A stretch of 64,000 bases of DNA from Parapedobacter indicus (GTDB lineage Bacteria; Bacteroidota; Bacteroidia; Sphingobacteriales; Sphingobacteriaceae), in NCBI RefSeq assembly GCF_900113765.1, contig NZ_FOQO01000005.1, forward strand, positions 1-64,000, in the 5' to 3' direction. Positions within the stretch are counted from its first letter, which is position 1, and each line of letters begins with the position of its first letter. The position numbers and the translations under genes were made by a program. Positions 56,704 through 64,000 of this stretch are shown here, piece after piece. The notes beneath the pieces were generated by a model. It was not told where the DNA came from. It did no database searches and was given only the letters and a program-made list of their open reading frames with translations.

Positions 56704-58200
56704 ATGAACAGCCAACTTTTTTATCACCATATCGCCAAGCTCATGCTGGTCTGCTTTCTTTTCGCTACCTGCAGCTCGAACAACAATTCCACACCCGAGC
56801 CGGAGCCAGCGCCTCCAGTCACAGACGGAGACGTGAAAGTTTTGGTCACCACGGCCGACCTTTCGCAAGACCTGAAATGGCAAACTGTTGACTACGGTGA
56901 GTCATCCAATATGTCTCCCACTACCATCACACTCGATCCAACCCAGCGCTACCAGGAAATGGACGGTTTCGGTGCCGCCATCACGGGGTCTACCAGTTAC
57001 AACCTCATGCAGATGAATACCGAAGATCGTGCGAAGTTTCTGAAGGAAACTTTCTCCGAATCCGAGGGGTATGGACATAGCTACATCCGCATCGCCATCG
57101 GCTGCTCCGATTTCTCACTCAGCGAGTACTCACTATGCGATAATCCCGGCATTGAGAACTTTGCCCTGCAGAGCGAGGAGCGGGATTACGTCATTCCCAT
57201 ACTCAAGGAAATCCTGGCTATCAATCCGTCGATCAAAATCATCGGCTCGCCGTGGACCCCCCCCCGTTGGATGAAGGTAAACAACCTCACGGACCGTCAG
57301 CCGCACAACGCGTGGACGAGCGGCCACCTTAATCCGGCTTACTACTCCGATTATGGTCTTTATTTCGTCAAGTGGATACAGGCCCTGGAATCCGAAGGGA
57401 TTCCCATCTATGCGGTAACTCCGCAAAATGAACCGCTTAACCGCGGTAATTCCGCCTCTTTATTCATGGGGTGGCAGGAGCAGCAGGCATTTATCAAAGA
57501 AGGGCTTGGCCCCCGGTTGCGGGACGCGGGCTTGGAAACGAAAATCTATGTTTTCGACCACAACTATAACTACGATAACATGGCCGACCAATACGACTAC
57601 CCCGTCAAAATATACCAGGATGAGGCCGCTGCTTCTTTTGTGGCAGGCGCAGCCTACCATAACTATGGGGGTAATCGCCAGGAACTGCTTGACATCCGCC
57701 AACAGCGGCCGGATAAGGAGTTGATTTTTACAGAAACCTCTATCGGTACCTGGAACGATGGCCGAAATTTAACTACCCGTTTAATGGACGATATGGAGGA
57801 AGTGGCCCTCGGCACCGTAAACAATTGGTGCAGAGCGGTCATTGTGTGGAATCTCATGCTCGATAGCGACCGGGGTCCCAACCGTGACGGTGGGTGCCAA
57901 ACCTGTTACGGCGCCGTAGATATCAATAAAAATGACTATAAAACCATCCGCAGGAACTCCCACTACTACATTATCAGCCATTTATCGGCAGTGGTGAAGC
58001 CCGGAGCAACCCGTATCGGTACCAGCGGCTATACCGCCGCAGGAGTTATGTATGCGGCTTTTGAAAACCCCGATAGCAGCTACGCCGCGGTATTGCTTAA
58101 TAATACGGACGAAAAAAAGCGCATCGTGCTTGCCGATGGCACGCACCACTTCAGCTATGAAGTACCCGCCAAGTCAGTAGTTTCTTATCGTTGGAATTAG
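56704..58200 (+). CDS. Glycoside hydrolase family 30 lipoprotein (beta-glucanase/glucosylceramidase type)
   Basis: A 498-aa lipoprotein (lipobox LFATC) exposed at the surface or periplasm. After a Pro/Glu-rich linker comes the GH30 (beta/alpha)8 barrel: MDGFGAAITGSTSYNLMQM, acid/base Glu243 in VTPQNEP, nucleophile Glu344 in FTETSIGTW, and the C-terminal beta domain (residues about 420-498). The family includes endo-beta-1,6-glucanases and glucosylceramidases. Position directly after SusC-SusD and before a DUF5121-like protein favours a beta-glucanase, probably beta-1,6. Both catalytic residues are intact. The ATG at 56704 lies 17 nt after the susD stop. Confidence 0.92.
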   Translation: MNSQLFYHHIAKLMLVCFLFATCSSNNNSTPEPEPAPPVTDGDVKVLVTTADLSQDLKWQTVDYGESSNMSPTTITLDPTQRYQEMDGFGAAITGSTSYNLMQMNTEDRAKFLKETFSESEGYGHSYIRIAIGCSDFSLSEYSLCDNPGIENFALQSEERDYVIPILKEILAINPSIKIIGSPWTPPRWMKVNNLTDRQPHNAWTSGHLNPAYYSDYGLYFVKWIQALESEGIPIYAVTPQNEPLNRGNSASLFMGWQEQQAFIKEGLGPRLRDAGLETKIYVFDHNYNYDNMADQYDYPVKIYQDEAAASFVAGAAYHNYGGNRQELLDIRQQRPDKELIFTETSIGTWNDGRNLTTRLMDDMEEVALGTVNNWCRAVIVWNLMLDSDRGPNRDGGCQTCYGAVDINKNDYKTIRRNSHYYIISHLSAVVKPGATRIGTSGYTAAGVMYAAFENPDSSYAAVLLNNTDEKKRIVLADGTHHFSYEVPAKSVVSYRWN

Positions 58201-58212
58201 ATTCGTAAAATC

Positions 58213-59550
58213 ATGAAGAACCCAATAATAACCTTATTCCTTCTCGCCGGCTTTCTGGCAATGAATGCCTGCAAAAAAGAAGAGCAAAAGGCACCGGGAA
58301 ATCCCGTGCTCAATACCAAGACAGAATTTGCTTCCGCCTATTTCGGCGATAGCCTCCAATTTACCGTGGGCGTTTCGGACGATGCGCGCATACCCCTGTC
58401 AACCCTGAAAGCCCGCCTGTACTACAGCGATGAGCTGGTATCCGAAACCGTCATCCGCACCAAGGCGGAAGGTGATTACACCGGCAAAATCTATATCCCT
58501 TATTATGCCGATGTGCCCAATGGAACCGCCACACTCAAATTGGTATTGCAAAACATCAACTTCACCATACGGGAAGAAACCTACGAGCTTCCGCTGGAAC
58601 GACCGGACTATCCCTACGTAACGCTGGTAGCTGCCGATGACACCGAGTACCGGATGGAACGCACAGGATTATATATGTATACGGCGTCTACCAGCTTCCC
58701 CGCCAAGGTAAACGGGTATATCAAGACCCCTGCCTATGGCCAGAATGGAAACGAGCTAACATTTGGCTGGGTGGAGAATGCCATCAAGGAGGGCAGCACC
58801 AGCAACATCCCATTTTCCAACGCATTCTCGGGTAACTATTCCATTACGTTCAACACCCTGAACTACGAAGCATCACCGTTTATCATCGCTTATGCAATTA
58901 ACCAAACGGTGATGGATCGAGTGGATGACAACACCTATCAGGTGGACCTCGCACTGAATCATGAAGAGCCGGTGGTCATCGATGGTTTTGAGGACCTAGA
59001 TGCGTGGTGGATCGATCCCGATTACTTCGCCCGGGATGCATCCGGCAACCTCCTGTTCCAACCGAAGGCAGGCAATTATCGAATAACGGCCGATTTCAAT
59101 CGTGAATATTTCATCGTAGAAGCACTCAATGGATCGGACTTAGCCACGTTGCAAACCGATGGATCCGGCGCGGTATGGATTATTGGCGAGGGCATTGGAA
59201 AACCATCCGTAGCAACCAATGCTGTCGGCTGGACGACCGAAAAAGCGCTCTGTATGGCTCCGGTGGCAGACAAGACTTATCAAATCACCGTAGTTGCCGG
59301 TACCACCGTCACCTCGGATAACATCAATTTTAAATTTTTCCACCAAAAGGGCTGGGGTGGAGAATTTACCAATGCCGCACTCAGCACCACCAGCGATCTC
59401 ATTTTCGTGGGCGACGGCAGCAATGGCCGAGACCCCGGCAACCTAGGCATTGCAGAAGGGCAAACTTTGGAGGTCGGCGCCACCTATGTACTGACGCTGG
59501 ACCTGACCGGAGGCAACGACCAAGCCGTACTGACGGTCGAGAAAAAATAA
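58213..59550 (+). CDS. DUF5125/DUF5121-like surface glycan-binding lipoprotein
   Basis: A 445-aa lipoprotein (lipobox AMNAC, C20) in the SGBP-B position of the locus. The N-terminal part (residues about 30-130, FASAYFGDSLQFTVGVSDDA, ARLYYSDELVSETVIRTK) resembles DUF5125; the C-terminal half (about 250-445, GNYRITADFNREYFIVEAL, VWIIGEGIGKPS, FKFFHQKGWGGEF) resembles DUF5121. Such proteins bind the glycan at the cell surface and help hand it to the transporter. A strong hairpin follows, so this is probably the last gene of the operon. Confidence 0.8.
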   Translation: MKNPIITLFLLAGFLAMNACKKEEQKAPGNPVLNTKTEFASAYFGDSLQFTVGVSDDARIPLSTLKARLYYSDELVSETVIRTKAEGDYTGKIYIPYYADVPNGTATLKLVLQNINFTIREETYELPLERPDYPYVTLVAADDTEYRMERTGLYMYTASTSFPAKVNGYIKTPAYGQNGNELTFGWVENAIKEGSTSNIPFSNAFSGNYSITFNTLNYEASPFIIAYAINQTVMDRVDDNTYQVDLALNHEEPVVIDGFEDLDAWWIDPDYFARDASGNLLFQPKAGNYRITADFNREYFIVEALNGSDLATLQTDGSGAVWIIGEGIGKPSVATNAVGWTTEKALCMAPVADKTYQITVVAGTTVTSDNINFKFFHQKGWGGEFTNAALSTTSDLIFVGDGSNGRDPGNLGIAEGQTLEVGATYVLTLDLTGGNDQAVLTVEKK

Positions 59551-59575
59551 CCGTCCGCACTGTCCCTCCCTTACT

Positions 59576-59613
59576 ACACTCCCTTGTTACGCTTTCGCAT
59601 AACAAGGGAGTGT
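59576..59613. terminator. Strong hairpin ending the glycan utilisation operon
   Basis: A 14-bp perfect stem: ACACTCCCTTGTTA (59576-59589) with TAACAAGGGAGTGT (59600-59613), plus an inner GC/GC pair around TTTC. No T-run follows on the plus strand, so intrinsic termination is not certain; it may act as a Rho-assisted or processing hairpin. It touches the -33 element of the uvrA promoter. Confidence 0.6.
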
Positions 59614-59642
59614 TGATACTAAAAAAATTATCCGTACTTTTG
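59613..59642 (+). promoter_or_regulatory. uvrA promoter
   Basis: TTG (59613-59615), 19 nt, TACTTTTG (59635-59642). The -7 box lies 41 nt before the uvrA ATG. Confidence 0.6.
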
Positions 59643-59683
59643 TATCTCCCGTACAGCATACTGTATGGTCGCTTGGTCCATAT

Positions 59684-62491
59684 ATGAATACAGAAGTAGC
59701 AACGCTCGATCCCAAAACCCATATTCTCATCAAAGGCGCACGTGTACACAACCTCAAGAACGTCGACGTGGCCATCCCAAAAAATAAGCTCGTGGTGGTA
59801 ACCGGCATGTCGGGCTCCGGCAAATCATCCCTGGCTTTTGATACACTCTATGCCGAAGGGCAACGCCGTTATGTGGAGAGCCTCTCGTCGTACGCCCGGC
59901 AGTTTATGGGGCGCATGAGCAAGCCTGAGGTGGACTATATTAAGGGCATTGCACCGGCTATTGCCATCGAACAGCGGGTCATTACCAGCAATCCCCGCTC
60001 CACGGTGGGGACATCCACCGAAATCTACGACTACCTGAAGCTGCTCTATGCCCGGATTGGCAAAACGTATTCCCCCGTGTCGGGTGAGGAAGTGAAGAAA
60101 GACACCGTCACGTCGGTAACTTCCTTTGTAACTTCGCTTGCCCAAGGTACAGTAACGACCATCAGTGCGCCGTTGCACCCCACCAACAACCGCAAGCTGA
60201 AAGAAGAATTGGCCATTCTTTTACAGAAAGGATTTGTGCGGGTCATCTACAACGGAACCATGCAAAAAATTGAGTCGTTGTTGGAAGATGTCGCTGTCGA
60301 AAACCGGACGGCAAAACCCGGAGACCTGCTGATCGTCATCGACCGGATTACAGTTGACGGCGAAGAGGATACCGCCAATCGCATCGCAGATTCCGTGCAA
60401 ACGGCTTTTTTTGAAGGAAAGGGAGACTGCTATGTAGAAGAGAACGGCACGGTACATACCTTTTCAGACCGGTTCGAGCTTGACGGCATTACTTTTGAAG
60501 AGCCCACGCCCAATTTCTTCAGTTTTAACAATCCCTATGGAGCCTGCAAACGCTGCGAAGGCTATGGCCGGATTATCGGCATCGACCCGGATTTGGTCGT
60601 CCCCGATAAAAGTCGATCCGTGTACGATGGGGCAATCGCTCCCTGGCGCGGTGAAAAAATGGGCGAATGGCTGCAGCGCCTCGTCAAAAACTGTATAAAA
60701 TTCGATTTCCCGATACATCGGGCCTATGCCGACCTGACCGACGAACAAAAGGAATTGCTGTGGACAGGCAACCGCTACTTTGAGGGCCTGAATCGCTTTT
60801 TTAAAGAACTCGAGGAGCAGACCTATAAAATCCAGTACCGCGTAATGCTCTCTCGCTACCGCGGCAAAACCGACTGCCCTGAATGCAAGGGAACGCGCCT
60901 GCGTAAAGACGCCTCCTACGTAAAAATCAATGGAAAATCCATCTCGGATATCGTGCTGATGCCACTGGATGTTGCACTCCTATTCTTTCAAAACTTGAAT
61001 TTGTCAGAAAACGAGCGTAAAATAGCGAGTCGGCTCCTAACGGAAATCTGCAATCGCCTGTTGTTTCTTACCGATGTAGGCCTGAGTTATTTGACACTCA
61101 ATCGCCTGTCAAATACACTCTCCGGAGGCGAATCACAACGGATTAACCTGGCCACGTCACTCGGCAGCTCGTTGGTCGGCTCGATCTATGTGTTGGACGA
61201 ACCCAGCATCGGTCTGCATCCGCGCGACACACAGCGCCTTATCGGTGTGTTAAAATCCCTACGCAACGTAGGCAATACGGTCTTGGTTGTGGAACACGAA
61301 CAGGAGATGATGCAGTCGGCAGACTACCTGATTGACATCGGGCCTGAAGCGGGTGTAAACGGCGGTAGATTGGTGTTTGACGGCACCTATGATCAAATTC
61401 TAGCAGACGACCACAGCCTTACCGGCAAGTATCTCAGTGGTAAAGAATATATTCCCGTACCGGCAAATCGGCGCAAATGGCACGATGCGATCCGTATCAA
61501 AGGGGCCCGCGAAAACAACTTACAGGGAATCGATGTCCGTTTTCCGCTCAATGTCTTCACCGTGGTGACCGGGGTATCGGGTTCGGGAAAAACATCGTTG
61601 ATAAAACGCATTCTATATCCGGCACTTCAAAAAGCAATCGGTAATTATTCCGGCGAACAGACCGGCCAGTACGACGGCATCGATGGCGACATCCAGCGGA
61701 TTGAGCAGGTGGAGCTGGTCGACCAGAATCCCATCGGCCGCTCATCACGTTCCAATCCCGTGACCTACGTCAAGGCCTGGGACGAAATCCGGGCGCTATA
61801 TAGTTCCCAATCGGCCGCTAAAGCGGCCGGATTGAAACCAGCCGCATTTTCGTTCAATGTTGAGGGTGGCCGCTGCGACGTATGCCAGGGAGAAGGAGAG
61901 GTTAAAATCGAGATGCAATTCATGGCCGACATCGTGCTTCCTTGTGAAGCCTGCGGCGGCAAGCGCTTTAAACAGCACGTGCTCGACGTCACCTGTAAGG
62001 ACAAAAACGTGTCCGATATCCTTGATCTCAGCGTAGATGAAGCACTCGAATTTTTTGCGGATCAGCCGAAAATCATCGCCAAATTGCAACCCCTGGGCGA
62101 TGTCGGGCTGGGATATGTCAAGCTGGGCCAGTCTTCCAGCACGCTTTCCGGCGGCGAAGCCCAACGGATTAAGCTGGCTTCCTTTCTCATTAAAGGCAAT
62201 AACAGCAAAAATACACTCTTCATCTTTGATGAGCCCACCACCGGGCTGCATTTCCACGACATCAAAAAATTACTAAAATCGTTTGACGCCCTGATTGCCC
62301 AGGGCAACAGCATCCTTGTCATCGAGCACAACATGGACATGATCAAAAGCGCCGACTGGATCATCGACATTGGTCCCGAAGGCGGTCAGGCAGGCGGTAA
62401 CCTCGTATTTGAAGGCACTCCGGAGGATATGGTGAAACATGCGGATACCTATACCGCACAATTTCTGAAAGCGTATATGCAACCCCGATGA
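59684..62491 (+). CDS. uvrA: Excinuclease ABC subunit A
   Basis: Damage-recognition ATPase of nucleotide excision repair, 935 aa, normal length. Two ABC modules: Walker [17 protein letters not shown] and [15 protein letters not shown]; signatures [12 protein letters not shown] and [12 protein letters not shown]; Walker [14 protein letters not shown] and [12 protein letters not shown]. Zinc-binding CxxC pairs are in [24 protein letters not shown] and CEACGGKR. It has its own promoter and is not part of the neighbouring glycan operon. Confidence 0.98.
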   Translation: MNTEVATLDPKTHILIKGARVHNLKNVDVAIPKNKLVVVTGMSGSGKSSLAFDTLYAEGQRRYVESLSSYARQFMGRMSKPEVDYIKGIAPAIAIEQRVITSNPRSTVGTSTEIYDYLKLLYARIGKTYSPVSGEEVKKDTVTSVTSFVTSLAQGTVTTISAPLHPTNNRKLKEELAILLQKGFVRVIYNGTMQKIESLLEDVAVENRTAKPGDLLIVIDRITVDGEEDTANRIADSVQTAFFEGKGDCYVEENGTVHTFSDRFELDGITFEEPTPNFFSFNNPYGACKRCEGYGRIIGIDPDLVVPDKSRSVYDGAIAPWRGEKMGEWLQRLVKNCIKFDFPIHRAYADLTDEQKELLWTGNRYFEGLNRFFKELEEQTYKIQYRVMLSRYRGKTDCPECKGTRLRKDASYVKINGKSISDIVLMPLDVALLFFQNLNLSENERKIASRLLTEICNRLLFLTDVGLSYLTLNRLSNTLSGGESQRINLATSLGSSLVGSIYVLDEPSIGLHPRDTQRLIGVLKSLRNVGNTVLVVEHEQEMMQSADYLIDIGPEAGVNGGRLVFDGTYDQILADDHSLTGKYLSGKEYIPVPANRRKWHDAIRIKGARENNLQGIDVRFPLNVFTVVTGVSGSGKTSLIKRILYPALQKAIGNYSGEQTGQYDGIDGDIQRIEQVELVDQNPIGRSSRSNPVTYVKAWDEIRALYSSQSAAKAAGLKPAAFSFNVEGGRCDVCQGEGEVKIEMQFMADIVLPCEACGGKRFKQHVLDVTCKDKNVSDILDLSVDEALEFFADQPKIIAKLQPLGDVGLGYVKLGQSSSTLSGGEAQRIKLASFLIKGNNSKNTLFIFDEPTTGLHFHDIKKLLKSFDALIAQGNSILVIEHNMDMIKSADWIIDIGPEGGQAGGNLVFEGTPEDMVKHADTYTAQFLKAYMQPR

Positions 62492-62509
62492 TCGACCCGT
62501 TTCTTTCTC

Positions 62510-62540
62510 TTGGATTGGTTACATTTTTATAGTAGGTTTG
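62510..62540 (+). promoter_or_regulatory. Promoter of the ECF sigma factor gene
   Basis: TTG (62510-62512), exactly 20 nt, TAGGTTTG (62533-62540), 31 nt before the ATG. The sequence TAGGTTTGTAATTGGTTA (62533-62550) recurs with one change at 19708-19725. Confidence 0.65.
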
Positions 62541-62571
62541 TAATTGGTTAATACAATTATAAACTTATACC

Positions 62572-63159
62572 ATGTCTTCTGTTGATTCCTCAACTATCCG
62601 GCATTTGATGGCTGGCGACGAAGCTGCCTTCCGCATGATCTATGACATTCACAGCGGACAGGTATACCAGTTGGCCTTCCGTTTCCTAAAAGATGCTTCC
62701 TGGAGTGAAGAAATCGTGCAGGATGTATTCCTGAAGCTATGGCTTAATCGGGAAGGGTTGGATGATCAGGGCAACCTATGGCTGTACCTGTATGTAATAA
62801 CCAAACGACTATGCTTGAATAAACTAAGGGAAATCCGTAAATCCCCCGTACTGTTTGAGCAATTGATGAATGGTATGGAGGTGGCCGGTCGCCCACCCGA
62901 AGAGCAGCTTATGGCGGTCGAATTGGAACAACAGGCCCAACGCCTGATCGCCTGTCTCCCCAAACAGCAACAACGGATATACAAACTCAGCAGGGAAGAA
63001 GGCCTCTCCCACCACGAAATTGCCGAGAAATTGGGCTTATCACCCAATACGGTGAAAAATCACATGGTGCAGGCCCTGAAAACATTGAAAAATTCGCTGC
63101 ATCAATCGGGCTACACCTATCTTCTGGCACTTACTTTTTACAGCTTGCTGGCAAGCTGA
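62572..63159 (+). CDS. FecI-type ECF RNA polymerase sigma factor
   Basis: A 195-aa ECF sigma factor. Region 2 is FRFLKDASWSEEIVQDVFLK followed by LWLNRE; region 4 is EGLSHHEIAEKLGLSPNTVK, a clear helix-turn-helix. The C-terminus (residues 182-195, TYLLALTFYSLLAS) is hydrophobic, common in Bacteroidota FecI-like factors and possibly a contact with the membrane or FecR. The FecR-type anti-sigma gene follows 107 nt later. Such pairs usually control a TonB receptor/SusC gene just downstream, here beyond the window. Confidence 0.92.
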   Translation: MSSVDSSTIRHLMAGDEAAFRMIYDIHSGQVYQLAFRFLKDASWSEEIVQDVFLKLWLNREGLDDQGNLWLYLYVITKRLCLNKLREIRKSPVLFEQLMNGMEVAGRPPEEQLMAVELEQQAQRLIACLPKQQQRIYKLSREEGLSHHEIAEKLGLSPNTVKNHMVQALKTLKNSLHQSGYTYLLALTFYSLLAS

Positions 63160-63266
63160 CACCGCCGCAAAAAAAAAATTCTGTTTCAACTAGTCCTACC
63201 CGTACTTATCTGTGTTCTCTTTATATAACCTCCATTACGAGGAGCCAATTTATTTGCCGATAGGAC

Positions 63267-64000
63267 AATGAACGAAAACCGCTTGCAGCTTTTGCTAAAG
63301 AAATACGTTGACAACACCATCACACGCAAGGACTGTCACGAGTTGCTGGAATATCTGGATACCACGGACACTTCTTTTGTTTCTTCGGCTATTGACGAGG
63401 CATTGCAAACGGCTAACGAACAAACTGCATTTGAACCTGATCGCCAAAAGCATGTATATGATCAGCTTCTCGCCGAAATTCAGGAACGGCAGCTAACCCC
63501 TTCACCGATCAGGCCAACCAAAAAACACTTCCTGTTTTCATTCGTAAAGGTTGCGGCGGTTCTTGTCGCAGCAATCGCTGTGGGTAGTTGGTTATACAAC
63601 GGCAAACAGTTGGACAGGGCCAACCTTCAAAGCAACACAACGAGGGATAGCATCCTGCTGCCTGATCGAAATCAGGCAATACTTACCTTGGCGGATGGCA
63701 GTACCATTCTGCTGGATGATGCGGCAAACGGAATTTTAGCCCAGGAATCGGGTATTGAAATCACAAAGACCGAAGATGGCAGCGTTTTCTATAAAACCGT
63801 CGACAACAGCAATCAAAGCAATACGCTGAAATACAATACGTTTAGCACACCCAAGGGCAGTACGTACCGGATCCTGCTACCCGATGGGACCAAGGTATGG
63901 TTAAACACCGGGTCTTCCATTCGCTATCCGGTCGTGTTCCCGCATGATAAAAGAACGGTATCGATCAGCGGAGAAGCCTATTTCGAAGTAGCGCACGATG
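63267..64000 (+). CDS. FecR-type anti-sigma regulator, N-terminal part (cut by window edge)
   Basis: 244 codons are in the window, from the ATG at 63267 to the right edge. A cytoplasmic N-terminal domain of about 90 residues (MNENRLQLLLKKYVDNTITR) precedes a membrane segment (residues about 92-108, FVKVAAVLVAAIAVGSWLY). The periplasmic FecR domain begins with TPKGSTYRILLPDGTKVWLN and continues with SISGEAYFEVAHD, all diagnostic. It should sense a loaded TonB receptor and control the sigma factor encoded just upstream. Confidence 0.9.

Overview
The window is a contiguous piece of chromosome from a member of the Bacteroidota, most likely a Sphingobacteriaceae relative. This rests on two SusC/SusD pairs, a FecI/FecR pair, a DUF6377 regulator, the order rpmB-rpmG-DUF4295-ftsY-rimO, BshC, and promoters of the Bacteroidota type (TTG, about 20 nt, then TAnnTTTG). 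No tRNA, rRNA, CRISPR array, transposase or prophage gene was found, so it reads as ordinary chromosome with accessory islands.

Left part (1-25.3 kb). A UDP-glucose dehydrogenase gene runs off the left edge. DnaG primase and a YraN protein follow, then a lipoprotein glutaminyl cyclase, a TrkH/KtrA potassium uptake pair, a NUMOD4/NUMOD1 repeat protein with a decayed HNH site, two different L,D-transpeptidases, a YfhO membrane protein, RNase HII, a CBM9-like secreted protein with an outer-membrane barrel protein, an M16 peptidase, a DUF481 protein, a SelW-like Rdx protein, a FecR-like lipoprotein and a DUF4833 protein. BshC, RimO, FtsY, DUF4295, L33 and L28 are all on the minus strand.

Middle part (25.3-50.2 kb). 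An enzyme-free SusC/SusD pair is preceded by a direct repeat. Then come TypA, Kbl, an unrecognised conserved protein, Idi, an S41 protease, a LolD/MacB-type ATPase, an MFS exporter and an FtsX-type ABC permease convergent to it, a Nudix hydrolase with a phosphosugar mutase, a histidine kinase, a phosphocholine-specific phospholipase C and a D-lactate dehydrogenase.

Right part (50.2-64 kb). A polysaccharide utilisation locus consists of a DUF6377 regulator, SusC, SusD, GH30 and a DUF5125/DUF5121-like surface protein, fitting a beta-glucan (perhaps beta-1,6-glucan) substrate. UvrA and an ECF sigma / FecR pair cut by the right edge follow.

Most interesting non-coding signals: (1) a 30-base two-dyad motif with the same 7-nt gap and orientation about 140-150 nt upstream of both the MFS exporter and the ABC permease; (2) a textbook promoter overlapped by a perfect 9-bp palindrome and followed 34 nt later by an 11-bp hairpin plus T6 at 19.66-19.77 kb, predicting a very short RNA; (3) TAnnTTTG boxes only 4-6 nt before six start codons, suggesting leaderless mRNAs; (4) two perfect AAGGAGGT-N5-ATG Shine-Dalgarno sites in a phylum that usually lacks them; (5) a near-identical 22-bp-period direct repeat upstream of the first susC.
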